This document shows, piece by piece, positions 26,230-34,540 of a stretch of DNA of 64,000 bases. The position numbers were made by a program, and so were the translations under genes. The stretch is from Arcicella aurantiaca (GTDB taxonomy: Bacteria > Bacteroidota > Bacteroidia > Cytophagales > Spirosomataceae). How positions within the stretch are numbered: the stretch's first letter is position 1; each line of letters begins with the position of its first letter. The DNA lies in NCBI RefSeq assembly GCF_003148625.1, contig NZ_QGGO01000006.1, positions 186,001 through 250,000 of the forward strand. The letters run 5' to 3'. A model generated the notes under the pieces. It saw only the letters and a program-made list of their open reading frames with translations. It was not told the origin of the DNA and made no database searches.

Positions 26230-28485
26230 ATGAAAATGGAAAATAAAAACGCATATAATAGACGGTCGTTCCTAAAATCTTCAGTAATAGCAGGTGGTGG
26301 AATGATGCTTAGTTTCAGTTGGTTTTCGAGTGCAAAAGCGGCTGAAAAAGTAGCTGAATTGAATTTAGCTGAACAATGGTCTGAATTAGCGGCATATATC
26401 AAAATCACGCCTGATAATGTCATAAAAATATTAGTACCCAATCCAGAATTTGGACAAAACGTAATGACTTCTCTACCGATGATGGTGGCTGAGGAACTCG
26501 ACTGTGATTGGAAGAATGTAGTCGTTGAAATGAGTACGCACGACAACGTAAAATATGGCCCACAGTTTACAGGAGGAAGTAATTCGATAAGAATGTACTG
26601 GAAACCTTTGAGAAATGCAGGGGCAGCAGCAAGACAAATGCTGGTTGAAGCGGCGGCTCAAACTTGGGGAGTTCCAGCTTCTGAAATCACAACAAAAGCA
26701 GGCGTTTTATCTCATTCGAGTGGAAAAACTGCTAAATATGGTGAAATGGCGGCTAAAGCGGCAACTATCGCAGTGCCAAAAGATGTCAAATTGAAATCGC
26801 CAAAAGACTTTTCAATCGTAAGAAATTCAAAGAAAAACACTGAAGGAGAGAAAGTTGTAACAGGAAAACCGCTTTTTGGAATAGATTACAAAGTAGATGG
26901 AATGTTAATTGCGATGATTCAACATCCACCTGCATTTGGTAAAAAATTAAAATCATTTGATGCCACTGCTGCCAAAAAAATGTCTGGTATCAAAGACATT
27001 TTTAGCTTCAAATTGTACGACGAAGGTTTTGAACAAGCTGGTTTTGATACCAGTACTTTTAATGAAATGGTTGCCATTGTCGGAAATTCTACTTGGGAAG
27101 TGATGAACGCTCGCAAGAAAATAGTATTTCAATGGGAAAATGCTCCAGAGGTTAAAAATGTAATTAATGGTTGGGGCGGAAGAAAAACCGAGCAGATTTC
27201 TCCTGCGGGTTTAGAAAGTTCCAAAAGCCAAATGGTCAAAATGCAGGAAATGGCTAAAAAACCTGCCAAAGAAATAAGAAAAGACGGCGACCCAGAAACA
27301 GCTTTCAAAAATGCTGCGACAGTTATTGAACGCACTTACAATGCTCCTTTCTTAGCTCATAATACGATGGAACCGATGAACTTTTTTGCCCATGTTCAGG
27401 CAGATAAGGCATTGGTAGCAGGGCCTTTGCAAGCACCAGGCTGGATGGAACCAACTCTTGCTAAGATTCTAAATCTTCCTGCTGAAAAAATCGAAATTCA
27501 AATGACTCGTATGGGCGGTGGTTTTGGACGTAGAGCATACGCTCAGTATGTCTATGAAGCGGCTCGTATTTCTCAAAGAGTGAAAGCTCCTGTAAAATTG
27601 ATTTATTCTCGTGAAGACGATATGAATTATGGTATTTATCGCCCGATGTACACTGCAACTTATCGTGCAGCTTTAGATGCGAATAAAAATCTGATTGGTT
27701 TTCATGTAACAGGTGGTGGAATTCCTGAAAATCCTGTTCATGCCAATCGTTTTCCAGCGGGTGCGGTTGATAATTATTTAGCTGACGGTTGGGAGATTCC
27801 TTCAAATATTACCATTGGGGCATTCAGAGCTCCACGCTCAAACTTCAATGCAGCCGCAGAACAATCATTTTTAGATGAACTTGCCGAAGCAATGGGAAAA
27901 GACCCTATCGAAATGAGATTGGAAATGCTGAAAAGAGCAAAAGAAAAGCCAGTGGGAAAAAATAACGAATACGACGCTGCTCGTTATATCGGTGTTTTAG
28001 AATTATTGAAAGAAAAATCGGGTTGGGGAAAACCTGAAAATGCAGGTAAAAAACGTGGCGTTGCCGCTTATTTCTGCCATGCTTCTTATGCAGGTCATGT
28101 GGTTGATATGGTTATCAGAGACGGACAACCTTATGTTGAATCTGTAACAAGTGCCGTCGATTGTGGTGTTGTAGTCAACCCAGATGCGGCACGAAATATG
28201 GTTCAAGGTGCGGTTGTGGATGGAATCGGAAATTCATTTTACGGAGCATTGACTCACAAAGATGGTGCTGCCGAACAAAGTAATTTCCATAATTACAGAA
28301 TGATTCGCCATAATGAAGCTCCTAAGAAAATTGATGTTCATTTTGTAGAAAACGACATCGACCCAACAGGACTTGGTGAACCGCCTTTTCCTCCAGTTTT
28401 CGGGGCAGTTGCCAATGCTTTGTTCAAAACAACAGGCAAACGTCACTACAATCAACCATTTTTGGCTGAGCAACCGAAATCTTAA
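26230..28485 (+). CDS. Molybdopterin-binding large subunit of molybdenum hydroxylase (isoquinoline 1-oxidoreductase beta type)
   Basis: 751 residues. A twin-arginine signal (NRRSFLKSSVIAGGG) shows periplasmic export in the folded state. Family motifs include PEFGQNVMTSLPMMVAEEL, RMGGGFGRRAYAQYV for cofactor binding, AFRAPRSN, and GLGEPPFPPV near the C-terminus, whose Glu is the expected catalytic base. It hydroxylates or oxidises an aldehyde or N-heterocycle; the substrate is not predictable. A c-type cytochrome or a maturation factor of the CoxI/XdhC type, often found beside such pairs, is absent here. It forms an operon with the Fe-S subunit upstream. Confidence 0.9.
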   Translation: MKMENKNAYNRRSFLKSSVIAGGGMMLSFSWFSSAKAAEKVAELNLAEQWSELAAYIKITPDNVIKILVPNPEFGQNVMTSLPMMVAEELDCDWKNVVVEMSTHDNVKYGPQFTGGSNSIRMYWKPLRNAGAAARQMLVEAAAQTWGVPASEITTKAGVLSHSSGKTAKYGEMAAKAATIAVPKDVKLKSPKDFSIVRNSKKNTEGEKVVTGKPLFGIDYKVDGMLIAMIQHPPAFGKKLKSFDATAAKKMSGIKDIFSFKLYDEGFEQAGFDTSTFNEMVAIVGNSTWEVMNARKKIVFQWENAPEVKNVINGWGGRKTEQISPAGLESSKSQMVKMQEMAKKPAKEIRKDGDPETAFKNAATVIERTYNAPFLAHNTMEPMNFFAHVQADKALVAGPLQAPGWMEPTLAKILNLPAEKIEIQMTRMGGGFGRRAYAQYVYEAARISQRVKAPVKLIYSREDDMNYGIYRPMYTATYRAALDANKNLIGFHVTGGGIPENPVHANRFPAGAVDNYLADGWEIPSNITIGAFRAPRSNFNAAAEQSFLDELAEAMGKDPIEMRLEMLKRAKEKPVGKNNEYDAARYIGVLELLKEKSGWGKPENAGKKRGVAAYFCHASYAGHVVDMVIRDGQPYVESVTSAVDCGVVVNPDAARNMVQGAVVDGIGNSFYGALTHKDGAAEQSNFHNYRMIRHNEAPKKIDVHFVENDIDPTGLGEPPFPPVFGAVANALFKTTGKRHYNQPFLAEQPKS

Positions 28486-28498
28486 TTAGGGGTTGGGA

Positions 28499-28535
28499 TT
28501 TAGGGGTTAGGATTTAAAACTACCTAATCCCTAAA
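28499..28535. terminator. Hairpin after the molybdenum hydroxylase operon
   Basis: TTTAGGGGTTAGG (28499-28511) pairs with CCTAATCCCTAAA (28523-28535) with one mismatch. It is 13 bases after the stop codon. A clear T-run is missing, so termination is probable rather than certain. Confidence 0.45.
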
Positions 28536-28538
28536 TTT

Positions 28539-28644
28539 ATAGAGTATAACGTATCAGAATATATTTTGGAATAATGTTGTTTAGATTAGACAACTTTTTT
28601 GAAAGTTGTCTAATCTAATTTCAATACGTCATGCCGTTGTCTAT
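28539..28644. repeat. Short element with ATAGA termini, copy 1, carrying a perfect internal hairpin
   Basis: The ends ATAGAGTATAACGTATCA and (reverse-complemented right end) ATAGACAACGGCATGACG are imperfect inverted repeats. The interior TATCAGAATATATTTTGG continuing through AATAATGTTGTTTAGATT is found in reverse orientation at 59827-59906. This copy additionally has a perfect 15-bp-arm hairpin (28583-28597 with 28602-28616, arm AGATTAGACAACTTT). It lies between a convergent gene pair. Confidence 0.8.
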
Positions 28645-28670
28645 CATTCTATCTATTTAAAAATGACACC

Positions 28671-29081
28671 TTATTTTCTTTTTGTTCCTACTGAATCATA
28701 CACAATTACTTTCTCCCATAAATGCGAATAATCAGCTACAAATTTTAAATGAATTGGGTGTTTTTGATAAATTTCTTCTTGTTCTAAATTATCAAAAAAT
28801 AATAACCACGATACTGAATAACCTCTCTCAATAACACTTCTATTGGTGCTTGCAGGCGTGCCAATATGTACCATTTTAATTTCTGGCACTTTTGATAAGG
28901 CTTCCAATCCTTCTAATAATTTCGCTTTATCGGCTTCACTACTTGGGTTTTTCAACCAAAAATATACATGATGAACAAATATTTCTTTGCTTGCCATTTT
29001 TTCTGAAGCCTCAGTAGTAGAAACTGCAACCGATGCTAAAGCAGTAGTTTGTAAAAAGTTGCGACGTGTTGTTTTTTTCAT
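28671..29081 (-). CDS. Dabb (stress-responsive A/B barrel) domain protein with Tat signal
   Basis: 136 residues. The twin-arginine signal KKTTRRNFLQTTALASVAVS indicates export. The mature part contains FVHHVYFWLKNPSSEADKA, VHIGTPASTNRSVIERGYSV and HPIHLKFVADYSHLWEKVIV, the conserved pattern of Dabb ferredoxin-like barrels. Members dimerise and are often found next to sugar-oxidising genes in Bacteroidota; no catalytic role is established. It follows the DUF1080 gene with a 19-base gap, so the two are co-transcribed. Confidence 0.88.
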   Translation of the reverse strand: MKKTTRRNFLQTTALASVAVSTTEASEKMASKEIFVHHVYFWLKNPSSEADKAKLLEGLEALSKVPEIKMVHIGTPASTNRSVIERGYSVSWLLFFDNLEQEEIYQKHPIHLKFVADYSHLWEKVIVYDSVGTKRK

Positions 29082-29100
29082 TGAATGTTATATTTAAAAT

Positions 29101-29973
29101 TTATAAAAATAATTTCTCATAAGCCTTTGGCATTGAAGCAATTGGCTTTATCCGAATATCTCGATAGAAAACTTCTGCGGCTTCACTCTGCAATTGAATT
29201 TTGCCACTTGTAAGTGGAAATTCTTTGCCATCTTTTTGAATAAATCGTGAATTCTTTAAAACCATTACCACTTTTCCGTTTACAATATGCAGACTTTTTC
29301 CTTGATAACAAATAAGGTCTATGGTAGTCCATTCTTCATTTGGGCTTTCATAATTTCCAGAACGCATACAATAATAATCACCACCACTTTTGAATGTTCT
29401 AAAATCTTGTTTTTCATCCGCAATTCTATTCATAATTCCTTCAGAGGGAAGTGAGCGAATATCAATAGAAGAATTAGCTTGACACCAAAAATCACCTGTA
29501 TGCCCTTCCATGATTTGAAATTCTTGTGAAAGCATCCATGAACGCCAATATTCAACTCCTGCTTCACCAACAGAATGATAAAGAATACCCGAATCACGAA
29601 GTTTATTTAAACGTGGCTCATATTTCTTATTCCCCCATTTTACCTGCAAAGTGAGATGATAATTGTCATAAGATTTTTTTGTAAATAAGCATCCATAAAT
29701 CTCTCCACTTACCTTTAAAACACGTCCTTGTGGCGTATTCAAAATAGTAAAAACACCTGTGTTATCTTTGTTATAACCAATTGGTTTAATATCGTTTCCT
29801 AAAGAATCTTTTGGTATTTTTCCATTATAATTGTCCTTATGGCGATAACTTAAATAATTTTCCCATTGACTTAAATTATCATCTAATAATGATGCCCATT
29901 CTGATGATTTTTGGACAGAAGTATTGAGAAAAAGAGGAATTATAAAGCATAATAGAATAAAAGAGCGTTTCAT
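29101..29973 (-). CDS. DUF1080 (3-keto-disaccharide hydrolase-like) family protein
   Basis: 290 residues with a signal peptide ending around FLNTSVQ. The concanavalin-like fold shows GVFTILNTPQGRVLKVSGE, YDNYHLTLQVKWG, RDSGILYHS, SQEFQIMEG and GKIQLQSEAAEVFYRDIRI, the core of DUF1080 proteins. Some relatives hydrolyse 3-keto-glycosides. It is co-transcribed with the Dabb gene and divergent from an AraC regulator that starts 115 bases away and could control it. The substrate is unknown. Confidence 0.88.
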   Translation of the reverse strand: MKRSFILLCFIIPLFLNTSVQKSSEWASLLDDNLSQWENYLSYRHKDNYNGKIPKDSLGNDIKPIGYNKDNTGVFTILNTPQGRVLKVSGEIYGCLFTKKSYDNYHLTLQVKWGNKKYEPRLNKLRDSGILYHSVGEAGVEYWRSWMLSQEFQIMEGHTGDFWCQANSSIDIRSLPSEGIMNRIADEKQDFRTFKSGGDYYCMRSGNYESPNEEWTTIDLICYQGKSLHIVNGKVVMVLKNSRFIQKDGKEFPLTSGKIQLQSEAAEVFYRDIRIKPIASMPKAYEKLFL

Positions 29974-30088
29974 ATTTATATTTGTTAAAGAGTATATTTA
30001 AAATACTATTGCAAAACTATAATTTCTGAAACGCAAATTTGTTGTAAAAATCCAACATAACTTGGTGTTTTTCAAGACTAATGATTAT

Positions 30089-30925
30089 ATGAAAAGATAC
30101 GTCTTACATACGCCGTTTAATATCTATCATTTTGAGTCCAAAAAGTGGATGCACGCTATTCATAAGCATACTTATTTTGAAATTATTTTTATCATCAAAG
30201 GAGATGGAATTCATAACATCAATGGAAATACTTTTCAATATGCTGAAGGAGATGTTTTTCTTTTAGGCCCAGAAGATTACCATGATTTTGAAATTAATAC
30301 CCTTACAGAATTTTGTTTTATTCGTTTCAATGAATCATTCTTCAAAAATGAAACGCAAGAAAAAGATAATATGTGGTATCAAGTACGACAAACACTTTTA
30401 TATACTTCGTCCCAAAGTCGTGGCTCTATTGTTCAGAACAAACAGGATAAGCAAAAACTGAATCATTTATTAACGGTTTTGGAAGAGGAATATGAAAATC
30501 AACAAAACCAATATTTTGAAATTATGCGTGATAGTTTGATGCGAAGTATGATGATAATTTTGGCAAGAAATCTATTTGGACAAACCTCCAATAATACTAT
30601 TAATAAGGACTCCGTAGAAGCTATTTTACTATACATTAAGCAACATATTTATAAGCCAAACGAACTGAATATTGAACATTTAGCTAATGTATTTAACTAC
30701 GCTCCAGATTATATTAGTATCTTTTTCAAAAAGCATACAGGCGAATCTCTAAAACAGTACATAACCAAGCATAAAATCAAACTTATTGAAGCTCGTTTAT
30801 TGTATAGTCAAATGACCGTTTCAGAAATTGCAGACGAATTTGGTTACACCGACGAAAGTCATTTTTGTAAACAATTCAAGAAATTTACAGGAAGTACACC
30901 TACGGCTTTTCGGAAAAAAGACTAA
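30089..30925 (+). CDS. AraC-family transcriptional regulator
   Basis: 278 residues from the ATG of MKRYVLHTPF; a TTG nine codons earlier is less likely. The N-terminal cupin-like sensing domain (about 1-150; HKHTYFEIIFIIKG, YAEGDVFLLGPEDYH) is followed by two helix-turn-helices (about 175-278; NIEHLANVFNYAPDYISIFF and VSEIADEFGYTDESHFCKQF). It is divergent from DUF1080/Dabb and lies upstream of the sulfatase on the same strand, so it may respond to a sugar and regulate either side. Confidence 0.92.
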   Translation: MKRYVLHTPFNIYHFESKKWMHAIHKHTYFEIIFIIKGDGIHNINGNTFQYAEGDVFLLGPEDYHDFEINTLTEFCFIRFNESFFKNETQEKDNMWYQVRQTLLYTSSQSRGSIVQNKQDKQKLNHLLTVLEEEYENQQNQYFEIMRDSLMRSMMIILARNLFGQTSNNTINKDSVEAILLYIKQHIYKPNELNIEHLANVFNYAPDYISIFFKKHTGESLKQYITKHKIKLIEARLLYSQMTVSEIADEFGYTDESHFCKQFKKFTGSTPTAFRKKD

Positions 30926-30961
30926 TTTATTTGATTTAAAAAGGTTAAATTTTAATCAATA

Positions 30962-31010
30962 GACTTCCTGCGAAGGTGTTTTACGACTTAAAACACTTTA
31001 GCGGGAAGTC
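30962..31010. repeat. Stem-loop with 22-bp arms
   Basis: GACTTCCTGCGAAGGTGTTT (from 30962) pairs with the arm ending in GCGGGAAGTC (30989-31010); three differences remain, all compatible with G-U pairs in RNA on one strand. The loop is five bases. It lies 36 bases after the AraC stop and may terminate that gene, though no T-run follows. It is not the same sequence as the TTCCCGAAA family. Confidence 0.6.
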
Positions 31011-31137
31011 TAATAAGTAATTGCTCTGTTAAAATTCAGAATTGTTTAAACTTTTCAAGTAGAATCATGGAATTTCGTGTATTTATTAAAAAGTGTCTAA
31101 ACAGTTTCAATATTCGTCAACTAATTTTCGGTATTTT

Positions 31138-32583
31138 ATGAAAAAAATATTGTTAAGTATCACGCTCATTATTACATTTTTCGTTGGGGCAAAATCACAA
31201 AAAAGCGTTGTAAAAAAAGATAATCGTCCAAACATTGTGTTCATTTTAGCCGATGATTTAGGCTACGGTGATATTGGAATAAACGGACAAAAACTCATCA
31301 AAACACCCAATATTGACCGTTTGGCTAAACAAGGTGTTCGGTTTACACAGTTTTATGCAGGTACGAGCGTATGTGCTCCGTCACGGTCGGCATTACTTTC
31401 TGGGCAACACACGGGGCATACTTATATTCGTGGAAATAAAGGCGTTGACCCCGAAGGACAAGCTCCTATTGCTGATTCGGTTTTAACGGTTGCTGAAATT
31501 TTACAAAAATCGGGTTATCAAACCGTAGCCTTTGGTAAATGGGGCTTAGGGCCAGTTGGTTCAGAAGGTGACCCCAATAAACAAGGTTTTGACCATTTTT
31601 TTGGATATAATTGTCAGAGTTTGGCACATCGGTATTATCCAAATCATCTTTGGGATAATGGAAAGAAAATCGTTTTAGAAGCGAACGAAAATCTTACAAA
31701 AAACAAAGAATATGCTCCTGATATTATTCAAAATAAAGCCTTAGATTTTGTTAAAAATAGAGATAAAAACAAACCATTTTTCTTGTTTTTGCCTTATATT
31801 TTGCCACACGCTGAACTTATCGTTCCAGAAGACAGTATCTTTTTGTACTACAAAGGAAAATTTGAAGAACAACCTTACAAAGGAAAAGATTATGGGGTAA
31901 ATGCCAATACAACTGCCTATGTATCACAAGCTTATCCTCATGCAACTTTTGCTGCAATGGTTACCAGACTTGATTTATATGTGGGACAAATTTTGGATAA
32001 ATTAAAAGCGGAAGGTTTAGATAATAACACTTTAGTCATTTTTACGAGTGATAATGGGCCACATCGAGAAGGCGGAGCAGACCCTTTATTTTTTAATAGT
32101 GGGGGAGGATTTAAAGGTTTTAAAAGAGATTTGTACGAAGGCGGAATCCGTGAGCCTTTCATTGTGAGATGGACGAATACGATTCAACCCAATTCTACGA
32201 ATAATCATATTGGTGCGTTTTGGGATATTCTCCCTACGTTTACAGATATTGCTGGTGTAAAATCCCCTAAAAATATAGATGGCATTTCCTTTTTATCAAG
32301 CTTAAAAGGAAAAGGAAACCAAAAAACTCATGATTTTCTCTATTGGGAATTTCACGAAAATGGAGGAATACAGGCAGTCCGACAAGGTATTTGGAAGGCG
32401 GTAAAATTGAATGCTGCTCTCGATAAAAATGCTGAAATTGAACTATATGACTTGTCAAAAGACCCTCAAGAAAGTAAAAATATTGCCAAATTATTTCCTG
32501 AGAAAGCCAAAGAATTAGGTAAATTAATGACTTCTTCACATACAGAATCGCAATTATTTCCTTTTGATCAAAACGGTAAATAA
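31138..32583 (+). CDS. Arylsulfatase-type sulfatase (S1 family)
   Basis: 481 residues from MKKILLSITL, with a signal peptide ending near GAKSQ; the in-frame extension upstream has no signal character. The metal-binding ILADDLGYGDIG, the formylglycine motif Cys79-Ala-Pro-Ser-Arg83 followed by SALLSGQHTG, and the later TSDNGPHREGG are complete, so the enzyme should be active after conversion of Cys79. It removes sulfate esters from glycans or small molecules. No anaerobic sulfatase-maturing enzyme is present in the window. A terminator separates it from the sigma factor downstream, so membership of the second glycan locus is not certain. Confidence 0.92.
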   Translation: MKKILLSITLIITFFVGAKSQKSVVKKDNRPNIVFILADDLGYGDIGINGQKLIKTPNIDRLAKQGVRFTQFYAGTSVCAPSRSALLSGQHTGHTYIRGNKGVDPEGQAPIADSVLTVAEILQKSGYQTVAFGKWGLGPVGSEGDPNKQGFDHFFGYNCQSLAHRYYPNHLWDNGKKIVLEANENLTKNKEYAPDIIQNKALDFVKNRDKNKPFFLFLPYILPHAELIVPEDSIFLYYKGKFEEQPYKGKDYGVNANTTAYVSQAYPHATFAAMVTRLDLYVGQILDKLKAEGLDNNTLVIFTSDNGPHREGGADPLFFNSGGGFKGFKRDLYEGGIREPFIVRWTNTIQPNSTNNHIGAFWDILPTFTDIAGVKSPKNIDGISFLSSLKGKGNQKTHDFLYWEFHENGGIQAVRQGIWKAVKLNAALDKNAEIELYDLSKDPQESKNIAKLFPEKAKELGKLMTSSHTESQLFPFDQNGK

Positions 32584-32603
32584 TAATTCGACACTATTTT
32601 TTC

Positions 32604-32636
32604 AAAGCCTTCATATTCAATTATGAAGGCTTTTTT
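32604..32636 (+). terminator. Intrinsic terminator after the sulfatase
   Basis: AAAGCCTTCATA pairs with TATGAAGGCTTT followed by TTTT; a textbook hairpin 21 bases after the stop codon. Confidence 0.9.
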
Positions 32637-32823
32637 ATTGAAAACCAATACCGTAAGATTAGGACAGAGAATGCTAAGGAGTTTGATAGATTTGTTCACA
32701 ATTTCTAATCGTGATTTAGCAGACAAATCCAAAAAAATCTAAAATTTAAACTATTTTCAAAATACAAGGTAGGGTATTACAAATCCCACTTGTCTATTTA
32801 TTGAAAGCACAAAATCAAAGAGA

Positions 32824-33441
32824 ATGAATTATCTTTCTAAATCTGACAATGCTATAAAAAATATAGAATTAAAGCCTTCCTCAGACAGCCCGCCGATATT
32901 AAAAGAAGATTTAATGATTCGAAAGATATTCGAGGAAGATACACGTATGGGTTGTGAAATCCTGTTCAGTAAATATTTTTCGATGCTTTGTAGTCATGCC
33001 ACAAGGTTGGTTTACTCCAGAGAAGTTGCTGAAGATATTGTCTCAGAGATTTTTTGTCATTTATGGAAAGAACAAATTTTTTCACAAATAACGGGGTCAT
33101 ATAGGGCATATCTTTTTAAAGCCGTCAGACACCGTGCTTACAATTATATTCGATGGGAAATGAGCCGACAGTCGGATGTGGAAGTATTTGAATTAGAGAT
33201 AATTCACCCGCAAATGAACTCAGACGATATGATGGAATTTGAGGAATTGAGCGAAAAAATTAACGAAACAATCAATGGATTACCCACTCAATGTCGAAAT
33301 ATCTTTTTGTTAAATCGCTTTGAAAATAAGAAATATAAAGACATTGCAGAGGAGCTAAATATTTCAGTAAAAGCAGTTGAAGCACAGGTTTCCAAAGCAT
33401 TAAGTATTTTAAGAAAAGCACTCATCGAAGAATCTATTTAA
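32824..33441 (+). CDS. ECF-type RNA polymerase sigma factor
   Basis: 205 residues. Region 2 shows GCEILFSKYFSMLCSHATRL and VAEDIVSEIFCHLWKE; region 4 shows KYKDIAEELNISVKAVEAQV. It is of the Bacteroidota type paired with FecR. A 50-residue N-terminal extension precedes region 2 and is longer than in the other two sigma factors here. It precedes FecR by 59 bases and opens the plus-strand susC/susD operon. Confidence 0.93.
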   Translation: MNYLSKSDNAIKNIELKPSSDSPPILKEDLMIRKIFEEDTRMGCEILFSKYFSMLCSHATRLVYSREVAEDIVSEIFCHLWKEQIFSQITGSYRAYLFKAVRHRAYNYIRWEMSRQSDVEVFELEIIHPQMNSDDMMEFEELSEKINETINGLPTQCRNIFLLNRFENKKYKDIAEELNISVKAVEAQVSKALSILRKALIEESI

Positions 33442-33500
33442 AATCAATCTTGAAAATCAAATATCCTTTTTAGTTAACTATTTGATTTTGAGTGAATGAC

Positions 33501-34499
33501 ATGAAAGAGAACATTACTGAAAATATATTGTACGATTATTTTGCGGGAAGGTCAACGCCACTGCAAAAAAAAATGATTAAAGAATGGCTCTCTGATTCTT
33601 CAAATGAGGACATTTTTTATTATTATTTAGCTCAATGGGAAACCAAACGTCCTCAATATGAGGCAGATAGAGAACGTGGTCTTGCAAGTTACAAGGCATT
33701 TTTGAATGATGGAAAAGACTATCCATTTTATTCAAAAAAACCACAAAAATCTAAGAAATTCTTATTTCTAAATATCAGAAATTTTCTAATTGCCGCTTCA
33801 GTTCTTTTTGTGTTGACTTTTGGCTTTTATGTTTCAAAGGATTTTTTCCTTTATAAAACGTACACAACCAAAAACCAAAATCAGGAAACAATTTTGCTTT
33901 CAGACGGCAGTAAAGTGATTTTGAATGCCAACTCTTCCATCAAAGTTCCGAATGATTTAAAGGAAAGTTCTTTGCGTGAAGTTTGGTTGAAGGGTGAAGC
34001 TTTTTTCTCGGTAGCACATAAATCTGCCAATACCAGATTTATTGTTCATACCGAAAATCTAAATATTGAAGTGTTAGGAACAAAATTTAATGTTCAGAAC
34101 AGAAGAGGAAAAACTGAAGTAGTTTTAAATGAAGGTAAAATCCGATTGACCTCAAATGAAGGCGGAAAATCTCAAATTAAAACTGTTTTAATGAAACCAA
34201 ACCAATTGGTAAGCTTTGCCAATGCGGATACTGCTTTGCGAATTCAAACCGTAAAATCAGAAAATTATAGTGCTTGGCATAATAATAAACTGGTTTTTAA
34301 AGACACAAAACTAAGTGATGTGGCTCACACTTTAGAAGATTTTTATGGCGTAAAAATCATTATTTCAGATGATAAAATTAATAATCGAGAACTCACAGGG
34401 ACTCTTCCAAACGACGACCTTTCTGTGGTATTAAAAACATTAGCTGCCACACATAATATTGAAATAATACAATCAAAAGACCAAATTATTTGGCGATAA
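33501..34499 (+). CDS. FecR-family anti-sigma factor
   Basis: 332 residues from the ATG (a GTG three codons earlier is possible). It has a short cytoplasmic N-terminus, a membrane segment (about 93-112; FLIAASVLFVLTFGFYV), a FecR domain (ILLSDGSKVILNANSSIKV, EVWLKGEAFFSV, IEVLGTKFNVQ) and a C-terminal DUF4974 domain (DVAHTLEDFYGVKIIIS). Unlike the other two FecR proteins in the window, the C-terminus lacks the three cysteines and ends IIWR. Only 41 bases separate it from susC, with no terminator between. Confidence 0.92.
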   Translation: MKENITENILYDYFAGRSTPLQKKMIKEWLSDSSNEDIFYYYLAQWETKRPQYEADRERGLASYKAFLNDGKDYPFYSKKPQKSKKFLFLNIRNFLIAASVLFVLTFGFYVSKDFFLYKTYTTKNQNQETILLSDGSKVILNANSSIKVPNDLKESSLREVWLKGEAFFSVAHKSANTRFIVHTENLNIEVLGTKFNVQNRRGKTEVVLNEGKIRLTSNEGGKSQIKTVLMKPNQLVSFANADTALRIQTVKSENYSAWHNNKLVFKDTKLSDVAHTLEDFYGVKIIISDDKINNRELTGTLPNDDLSVVLKTLAATHNIEIIQSKDQIIWR

Positions 34500-34540
34500 A
34501 ACTTTCTTAAAATCTCTCAAGTATCAAAATCCTAATAATT

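Noticed and set aside
25762-28485. Xanthine dehydrogenase for purine use
   Set aside because: No FAD subunit, a twin-arginine signal on the large subunit and isoquinoline-oxidoreductase-type motifs point to a periplasmic two-subunit hydroxylase instead.
28486-28670. CRISPR-like repetition (repeated TTAGGGG units)
   Set aside because: There are only two adjacent units without spacers, and they are explained by a hairpin; no cas gene is present.
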